From Gnetum montanum (taxonomy: Eukaryota > Streptophyta > Gnetopsida > Gnetales > Gnetaceae): 64,000 nt of DNA. This document shows positions 57,445-64,000 of the stretch, one piece after another. Positions within the stretch are counted from its first letter, which is position 1; each line of letters begins with the position of its first letter. The translations under genes and the position numbers were made by a program. The DNA lies in the NCBI GenBank assembly GCA_015680685.1, contig MNCI01000569.1:404455-468454 (forward strand). The letters run 5' to 3'. The notes below the pieces were generated by a model. The model was not told where the DNA came from, did no database searches, and saw only the letters and a program-made list of their open reading frames with translations.

Positions 57445-59585
57445 TACTCCTACGACTGAATGAAAACTCATCCTCGAGTACAGAAGAAGAGGAACAAGTT
57501 CTCTACAAAATATATTAGGGGGGTGTGGACTTATTTGACTGACATGCAGAGTGACATAGAGAAAACAGACAACTATAGAAGTGCCCAAGCACACAATATT
57601 ACAATTATGTACAAAATTGGTGTTCATGAAAATTAGGAAAAAACACCAATGGATCCAAAGGACATCCAACCCCTCTTGGAAATAGAAAAATGAAGGAGAG
57701 GTAGAAGAGATCTAGCAGTCATGAACAATCTCCCGCAAGTGATATGATTGCATCCTCCTTGGTGACGACAGTCCTGCTTCCAGACCATGATTCCCACTAT
57801 AATCACAACAAAACCAAGGATTAGTATATATAGTACATAAATAATGGCTGAATACCTTGTCTCGTCACTGATTTTATCTAGCCAAGTTGTGATTGTGATA
57901 GATTGATTACTTAATNTTGATTTTATCTAGCCAAGTTGTGATTGTGATAGATTGATTACTTAATATTGTTAGTGGAAAGACTGATGAATGGGTTAAATAA
58001 GAGAAGCGACCCATACAATTCAGAAAAAACTTGACACAAGGAGTAGTGGAAAGAGGGTATTCACAATAATAAAAAGGAATTCATTACAAATAGTTGTGAA
58101 GGTGTGTACAATTTGGATGACATGGATGGGGTAAATAAAAAGAATTTGATTGTAACAATGTCTAAGGATAAAGAACTTAACTTAACCAAACCAAAAGATA
58201 TGCAAGTGGGTCCTCCCCAAAGCAGGCATAGGCCTTTTATGCCCTTGCATAACTTCAAACCAAGGAGTCCGTGGGCTTCATGGATGATTAATGATTATGG
58301 AAAGTTAAGTGCAAAAACCTGAAAGTAACTAACTGAGAAGCCTGACACATCAAACCAGAACATTGAATCAAAACATGAAATCAACAGTGAAGTGAGGCAT
58401 GAAGAGCATAGATGGATGATAGAGAGAGTGGAATGGAGTTCCTAATTATGGTCACATACAGCCTCTTGTGAAGTTTGTGATTAATTGACTTGGTAGGATC
58501 CTTCCTTAGTTCAGATCAAAACCAACCACTTTCAGTGACTTCGCATCGACATACTAAGGCAAGTCCATCCCCTAAAACATAAGAATGCTCCCAAAAAACA
58601 ACCATCATTCCAAATGGGAGAGAAGATAGGAAGTTAGAAAGGGCCTTAGTTAGAGGAGACAAGACAAGTCTCATAACTAGTGCTTGTAGCCATTTTATTT
58701 GGTCTACGGGGTGTGCTTTGAATTCTCATGTTTGTTTTTTGAATGGGAACCACACCATGCAAAGACCCATGTGATTTTTGCATTTATTCTGTCCAAGGGA
58801 TGTGCTTTGAATCCTCATCTTTTTTTTTCTTTTTTCTTTTTTTTGTGATGAGGACCACACCATGCAAGGACTTATTTGACTTCCTATTGTGAAATGATGT
58901 GGAATGGTGAAAAGCTTACAAGAAAACTCCTACACATAGGAAAACAAAAAAGCACAAAGAACATGACATCCCTTTGAAGCCACACCCTATACAAATCTTT
59001 GATTCCTTCCCAATTCCAAAAACTACACAAGTCACCAATTTATTAAAGTTGCATTAATGAAAAAGAGACTACATGCTTCCAAAACAAGGAAAACCATAGA
59101 GTAAGTGGATGGGTGGATGATGTGGACTCACTGCCTATTACATGAAAAGAAACCATGTCCTAGTCATTAGTAACAACCATCAAAGTTAGAAACCAGACAT
59201 CAACAATCAAATTACAAATGAAACATACCACCATCAAGTAATGCATTACCATTGTACCTGCCACCTTATTAGCAGAAAAAGTAGAGAAACACACTAAACA
59301 TGAGCAAATATAACCATAAAATAGAGTAGACAATAGATATTGAAATATATTAATAATGGTGTAAAACAAAAACTAAAAAAAGACCAATAACCTTAAAAAT
59401 ACAAATATGTAAAACAAGAAAAATGTAAAATAAAAAAGATAAAAAACAAAAAGTTGTAAAATCAAAAATGTGTAAAATAAAAAAATCAAAAACTAAGAAG
59501 CCACATAAAGTGTTAGTATGTGGCCATCTCCCCCATGACTAAGTTGGAAGGGAGAGATCCAAAAAATTGAGCGTGGTTGTCCATC
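57445..59585 (-). other. R8 3' region and spacer
   Basis: 57,445-58,180 holds no gene that I recognise; ORF3 motifs are absent. From 58,180 to 59,585 the minus strand follows the R4 spacer: tatgcctgctttggggagga (58,220), two copies of the catggtgtggt block (58,715-58,880), and ggccatctcccccatgacta (59,521), which marks the end of integrase. A C/T microsatellite interrupts one copy at 58,820-58,845. Confidence 0.65.
57869..57964 (+). repeat. 47-bp direct copy around a single N
   Basis: tgattttatctagccaagtt and the following 27 bases are identical at 57,869-57,915 and 57,918-57,964, separated by N (57,916) and T. An exact copy on both sides of an N is the signature of an unmerged overlap between contigs, so one copy is probably artificial. 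Confidence 0.85.
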
Positions 59586-59589
59586 TAAC

Positions 59590-60245
59590 GAGGTGTTTAT
59601 TACATTGGTTAGCTTGGGCTCATGGAAAATTTTTACTTGTTGGATTTTTGACTAGTTGTTTCTTATTTGGGTTGTGAATTTTGTAGATGATCATGGCCCT
59701 AGATGGAAAAGTTTCATCTATGATGTAAGGTCCTCTCCACAATGTTTGAGATTTATTTTTTTGGGGTACATGTGCAGGATTCCAATAAAGAACCTTGCCC
59801 CTTGATTGAAACTTGACTTTTCTTATTTTGAGATCATGGCATATCTTATTTTGAGGTCATGCCTTATGCGCTTCGTTGGATGATAAAGCCATTAACTGAT
59901 TTTCATTTAGCAAGTTGATGCTCATTAATCATTCTTTTTGTGCTAGACTTAGATTAAGGTCAAGATCATAGGCTATAGAGAATGTACGAAGCTCGGATTG
60001 GATGGGCAATGTTGGTAGTTTTCCGTACACAAGCTCATAAGGAGAATAACCTATGGGAAGTTTCCATGTGGAGCGATAGGCCCAAAGGGCATCATTTAAT
60101 TTAGTGCTCCAATCCCNGTACACCAAACCTATTTACGATGCTTTGTTGTACAAACCAAGCAACAATGGTGGATATACAGTTGGTGATGGCTATTGCTTTT
60201 TCCCACTTGGACCTTTCCCGAATTTCTAGCACACCTTAATTGAAA
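59590..60245 (-). pseudogene. R8 integrase, second half
   Basis: Minus-strand translation gives AIAITNCISTIVAWFVQQSI, VNRFGVP, then across the N at 60,117 DWSTKLNDALWAYRSTWKLP, IGYSPYELVYGKLP, SELRTFSIAYDLDLNLSLAQ, IRKVKFQSRGKVLYWNP. It matches R4 integrase. Between RFGVP and DWS the region with the second Asp and the Glu of the active site is missing at the N, so part of this loss could be an assembly gap. The first half, with the zinc finger and first Asp, is deleted at about 60,245. Confidence 0.78.
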
Positions 60246-60249
60246 TCAT

Positions 60250-60825
60250 CATTTGCTCCTTCGAAGAGCTGGTGATGAACTTACTTGAGTTCATCCATAC
60301 TTGCAACATATTCATATGTTAGGCTCTCAGTTGGTTCCATGCATAATGTATTACTGCTACTATCAATTGTCAACCACAAGGTGCCTTCTTGTTTTGTGGC
60401 TGCTGCGTACAAACATCTCTAGATATCAGCTTCTGGTGCACATTGCTTGCATGCAAAAATAGATTTTTTCTTTACTGACCATAGCTTCTACACACAATGG
60501 CACCTGAATCGTTGTACGTGATACATCGAACTCTCTTCTTCTTGATCTTTCCAAATTTATTTTCTTTTGATATCTCCAAGGAAAGATCTCTAATGCTCAT
60601 TTTAGCATCAACAGTACTTAGCCATGCCCTTCCCATGATGATTGGAAATTCCCCCTTGCAATTCTCCACTTTAATTACTAGGAAATCAGCTAGATATGAC
60701 CACCCACAAATGGTGGTGATGATGTCTTCAACTAGTCCTAATGGAACAATGATGGACTAGTCTACTAGTTCTAGTCAGATGTTTCTCTTCTTTAAAGGAG
60801 GAAGGTTCCAAATCCATTTGGTAAA
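60250..60825 (-). pseudogene. R8 protease, truncated
   Basis: Minus-strand translation from 60,815 gives WNLPPLKKRNI, LELVD, VPLGLVEDIITTICGWSYLA, DFLVIKVENCKGEFPIIMGR, AWLSTVDAKMSIRDLSLEIS (60,669-60,472), then CITYNDSG and the linker to GVLEIRER at 60,250. The active-site DSG lies beyond the break. After GVLEI the frame passes directly into integrase, whereas R4 has about 2 kb of RT and RNase H there. Confidence 0.75.
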
Positions 60826-61015
60826 CTTGAATATCTATCTCATCTTTTTGTCATTTTGTAATACATCTACTCAAATAAAATTTTATATTATGGCACTTTA
60901 GTTTTGTAATGGTAATCAATCTAGTCTTGATCACCCCATAATTTTTTTAATGGAACTTTGTCCATATATATATATATATAACTTGAGGATGAGTTTTTAG
61001 TTAGTTGTGGGGGTA
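60826..61015 (+). other. 3' untranslated stretch with polypurine tract, probably R7
   Basis: Plus-strand text (attttgtaatac, ttgtaatggtaat) resembles the 3' untranslated regions before the R3 and R4 3' LTRs. A (TA)9-type microsatellite (60,965-60,981) is followed by acttgaggatgagtttttag and the tract GTTGTGGGGGTA directly before the LTR. This is the best-preserved polypurine tract in the window. Confidence 0.65.
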
Positions 61016-62050
61016 TGATGAAACACCATATGTCAAGTAACTTCATTAACACATCCTTGTCAACTCATCTTAGATGTGTTGACACATATGTGTCAATGAG
61101 TATGCATTGATGCATTCCTATTAAGGCATCGTAGATGTGCTGAAGCATGCATGTTGATGATCTATTGCTTAAAATATATAAATATGCAAGCACCTACCAT
61201 GTATTTAACACTGATGAGTTATGAATTTGCTGGCTGTGATATCGTTGTTGTGATATCACACCCATGATATCACATCAGCCATGATATCGCATATGCAATA
61301 TCATGGCCTGCCTCAATTCCTATAAATAAGAGGTAGTTCTCCCTTTTTCACATCTAGTTTTAGTTCCTTTGTGCAGCTCTGGTAGTTTTCCCCTTCCAGA
61401 GATAGAATATTTTCCAGTGTCTGCCCGCAGTGTGGTGATTGTAATTGTACGACATCCTTTATTCGAGTGTGACGTACTTGGACATGCACATGACCAGAAA
61501 TAAAGATCGAGATTACTTCATCATTGCCGCATTCACTTAGTTTAATTAATTAATTATTTAATTGTTATTTACTGCTTTCTTAGTTAATCTCTCTCATCCC
61601 TATCTCATGTTAAACGTGGAATGAGTACGACTTAATCACTAGCATTTAAGTGTGACTACTTGGTAACCTAGTAGCGTACCTAGGCCATGCACTTGGTAAT
61701 CCCAGTGGTAGTCGTGCACGAGGTCCAAGATGTGTACGGATGATTAAGGAATAGATGCTCATTGCACTTAGGCTAGTTTAGATTCTCTTACCCCTTTCCT
61801 CCTAGCTTAGTTAATATTACTTTCCATTACCTTTAGGAGTAGCATTAGATTAGAAACCCATCATACACCTCACTCTGGACTAAACCATACATGAAAAAGC
61901 TAATACTAGTGCAAGTGGGAAGACATCAAACTGCAACTTAATGCTAACTATCTAGGTGCCACAACTAGTCCATCTGCAGAGTTCGACCGGATCATGCGTG
62001 AAACACTCGTATTCGTATGGTTGAGTGTAGGGGTACCTCGCCACTCATCA
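61016..62050 (+). repeat. LTR shared by R7 (3') and R9 (5')
   Basis: Starts TGATGAAACACC, ends CGCCACTCATCA. It has a polypurine tract on its left and a PBS on its right, so it can serve as 3' LTR of one copy and 5' LTR of the next. U3 contains cttagatgtgttgacacata-type short repeats and the GATATC palindrome array; the TATA box is at 61,321-61,329. U5 is like R2. Confidence 0.8.
61235..61310. promoter_or_regulatory. GATATC palindrome array, CpG-depleted, in the R9 U3
   Basis: gtgatatcgttgttgtgata, tcacacccatgatatcaca and catgatatcgcatatgcaat then atcatgg: the same layout as R2, with most GCGATATCGC units changed to GTGATATCAC or ATGATATCGC. The array stops about 15 bp before the TATA box. 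Confidence 0.6.
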
Positions 62051-62051
62051 T

Positions 62052-62069
62052 TGGCGCCGTTGTTGGGGA
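62052..62069 (+). other. R9 primer-binding site, tRNA-Asp type
   Basis: TGGCGCCGTTGTTGGGGA differs by a single base from the tRNA-Asp complement. It is the best-preserved PBS in the window. Confidence 0.9.
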
Positions 62070-62191
62070 TGGTGCTAGTTATCTAGATTAGTTATATCAT
62101 ACAAGGTCACTGTATAGGAATTAATGATATATCTTTTAAGAAGAATTAATTACAAAAAGTCACATATGAATTCACACACAGTTTCACAACC

Positions 62192-64000
62192 ATGCCTCTC
62201 CTACAAGACTATGACAATGTCATACCTAATGAGGAAATTCATTGGAGAATCGACAAATTATATGACAATGAAGTCTGGAGTACTCAACCTTATGTAGGAG
62301 TCCCCTACGTTTATGAACACCCCAATGATACTCAAAGACTCTCATCATCCAACTCTTACACCTCTAGTGAGGATGAGACATCACATAAAACGAGGAGGCC
62401 CGAAAGGCCTAGGACCTTCTCAATAACTAACAAGAACTTACTTGGGGATGATTGGAAGACTTACAAAATTCATAACGAGTTTTACAGTTCCTTCTCTTCC
62501 TCTACTCCTTCAACGTCATATTGTGACATGGATGACTATTTTTCAAGGGGTCAGTGTAGAACTAAAAATCGAGCTCACAAAGAAAATCAAGAACGCCAAC
62601 ATAAACGAAGGCAACATCATCTCAACTCACAAACTCACAACCTACTTAGTGATGATGAACCCCTACTGGCCACTAAGAGCCTAACACAAATACAAGAGGC
62701 CATTCGAATCTCAGATAGGCATCGTAAAGAGAGCCGTTTACCCAGGCTTGATTTAAAATTTCTTACTTTTTCAGGAGGCTATGACCTAGATCCGCATCAA
62801 CATTTGCAAGCCTTCTACGATGCCTGCACATGGAACAACATTGATAACAGTTGGCAAAAACTTAAGCTCTTCCCTATGACACTCATTGACCAAGCAAAAG
62901 TATGGTATAGATTGTTAAAACCAAATTCAATACGACGTTGGTTAATAATGATAGAACTTTTTAACGAACGATACTAAACCTATGCAAGAGTGTCAGCCTT
63001 GAGGAAACAAATCCAAGAGTGGAAAAAAGCACAACATGAACCCTTTGACATGGCCTTAGAAAGATATTATGCATTGTTAAACAACTGTCCAGGCCATGGG
63101 TTTTCCGAGGAAAGTCTTATGTACCATATCATTGATGGGCTACATAATGAAACAAGAGAGACCTTAGGAATGTATGCCCAAGGTCAACTATAAGAACTAC
63201 AAACCCATCAAGTCCAAGAGCTTATTAAGCGGATAGCAAAAGAAGAAGGAGAATTGGCTAGATGGGAGAGTGTTGAAAAACATCAACGGGACCAAAATCT
63301 CAACTTAACCAAGGTCCATAATCATACAAAGGATAAATCAACTAATCTCAAGGTGAAAGAACCATCTTTGCTAGTGCAACAATCATTAGAAGAAGTCAAG
63401 GAAAAAATCAATAAGATGTTGGAATGGACATATCAAAAGCATGGAGAATATATCGATATTATTGGAGATAGAGTTTTGACAACCCAAGAAGCTGGACAAA
63501 ATAGTAGACAATTGGGAAGAAGGGATAAGGAAAATAGGAGCTCAACTTCCAATCATACGTATGAATGCAACATATGCCTGTACTATCACCCCCAAGGGCC
63601 AATGTCCAATATTGTTACATTTACATGAGCATTGGGGAAATACATTACATCTAGAGTTCGTACAAAGATACTATGTTCGATCATAGTGGCAACAATCCCA
63701 GTCATGTGGGAGACCACCCTTGGACTGGAGACACCCTTCATATTATCTGAATCCAAATGCTTGTCATGTTCAACATCCTATTTCTCTAGTTGGGCCAACG
63801 CACTTTATCTCACCATAGTACCATTCTACTCAATACTATCAACCCATGCCTTCAACACAACCACCACCTTGTGCATCCTATACTCCTAATTTTCAACATT
63901 CTCATCCTTTCCCTCCTTCTACATCACCACCAACTATTCCTAAGGTGTCTGCACCACCGCAACAACCCACGAATGCTACTTGTGCTCCTGTTTCCAATAA
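62192..64000 (+). pseudogene. R9 gag, continuing past the window end
   Basis: Starts ATGCCTCTCCTACAAG with the longest open stretch in the window (262 codons to a TAA at 62,975-62,977). The N-terminus differs from other copies (EEIHWRIDKLYDNEVWS, VPYVYEHPND). The core reads RLPRLDLKFLTFSGGYDLDP, HQHLQAFYDACTWNNIDNSW, QKLKLFPMTLIDQAKVWYRL, RRWLIMIELFNERY, then after the TAA ARVSALRKQIQEWKKAQHEP, NCPGHGFSEESLMYHIIDGL and ETLGMYAQGQL-stop. A coiled-coil-like stretch follows (LEEVKEKINKMLEWTYQKHG). The knuckle is CNICLYYHP, then a frameshift and QCPILLHLHEH. The tail is Pro-rich. Only a few mutations separate it from an open frame, so R9 is the youngest copy seen. Confidence 0.82.

Larger units (their letters stand above)
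56555..60825 (-). mobile_element. R8: truncated, internally deleted R4-like element
   Basis: 3' LTR (56,555-57,444), a short 3' region, the conserved spacer inverted (58,180-59,580), the end of integrase (59,590-60,245) and a truncated protease (60,250-60,825), all on the minus strand. RT, RNase H and the first half of integrase are deleted. Gag and the 5' LTR are missing, and ORF3 is not recognisable. It is inserted in R7 ORF3; the left target flank is GCTAG. Confidence 0.75.
51625..62050 (+). mobile_element. R7: R9-family element without RT/IN, interrupted by R8
   Basis: LTR 3' end (51,625-51,745), leader, gag, PR tail, spacer and the start of ORF3 run to 56,554, where R8 is inserted. A 3' untranslated stretch with polypurine tract (about 60,826-61,015) and the LTR 61,016-62,050 on the far side fit as its end. 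The leader after the LTR (gatggtgctagtgatctag) nearly matches that of R9, which makes R7 and R9 one family. Pol is missing at the same place as in R3. The joining of left and right parts is an inference. Confidence 0.6.

Noticed and set aside
5858-63889. Idea that TAG is reassigned to Gln in this genome
   Set aside because: The LRR fragment and the longest gag frame need no such reassignment, stops also include TAA and TGA and arise at Trp codons, and transposon decay explains them more simply.

Overview
This window is nuclear DNA from a plant with a large, retrotransposon-filled genome. Nothing in it looks bacterial: there are no operons, CRISPR arrays or rRNA genes, and coding density is near zero. 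Most of it is old, nested Ty3/gypsy LTR retrotransposons. Their primer-binding sites (PBS) match the 3' end of plant tRNA-Asp, as in the Athila/Tat branch. A degraded LINE, an endogenous pararetrovirus-like fragment and a receptor-like-protein gene fragment complete the picture. The age of the insertions and the element mix suggest a gymnosperm, but that is an inference only. Almost every frame is broken by stops, mostly at Gln and Trp codons.

Layout (my labels). R1 (-), about 1,010-4,845, is a gypsy polyprotein relic read PR, extra RNase H, RT, RNase H, integrase end; it is interrupted by solo LTR S1 (2,042-2,781), which contains a 295-base N gap. R2 (+), 4,868 to about 7,745, has a 5' LTR, PBS and gag, then abuts a caulimovirid-like fragment (-), about 7,750-9,990. 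An AT-rich stretch with tandem duplications follows (10,118-13,882). R3 (+), 13,883-35,884, has solo LTR S2 inside its 5' LTR (target duplication AACTT) and the complete 12.4-kb element R4 (16,407-28,771, target duplication ACTAT) inside its gag gene. A LINE relic (-) lies at about 35,995-37,680, an ORF3 fragment (-) at 37,720-38,300, little that is recognisable at 38,300-41,690, and a leucine-rich-repeat gene fragment (-) at 41,690-42,430. R5 (-), 43,251-45,502, is the 3' end of another element, cut by R6 (+), 45,503-50,834 (LTR to RT). R7 (+), from about 51,625, carries gag, a PR remnant and the start of ORF3, cut by the truncated R8 (-), 56,555 to about 60,825. LTR 61,016-62,050 has a polypurine tract on its left and a PBS on its right, so it appears to close R7 and open R9 (+), whose gag runs off the window.

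How the parts relate. R3, R4, R6, R7 and R9 share a gag with a conserved capsid-like core and a Cys/His knuckle of unusual spacing. R4 is the reference copy with the full order LTR, gag, PR, RT, RH, IN, a roughly 2-kb non-coding spacer, ORF3, polypurine tract, LTR. R3 and R7 both lack RT, RH and IN at what looks like the same junction but keep gag, PR remnants, spacer and ORF3. This suggests a lineage of non-autonomous, gag-bearing elements; R3 and R6 share an LTR family, so an R6-like element could have been the helper. ORF3, between pol and the 3' LTR, recurs in at least five places on both strands, has a conserved core and C-terminal motif that I do not recognise, and is the most interesting unexplained item. 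Several LTRs carry a palindromic array built on GCGATATCGC just upstream of their TATA box.

Assembly caution: single Ns at 14,676, 14,938, 57,916 and 60,117 mark joins. Two of them sit at suspicious duplications: a perfect 261-bp inverted copy and a 47-bp direct copy.
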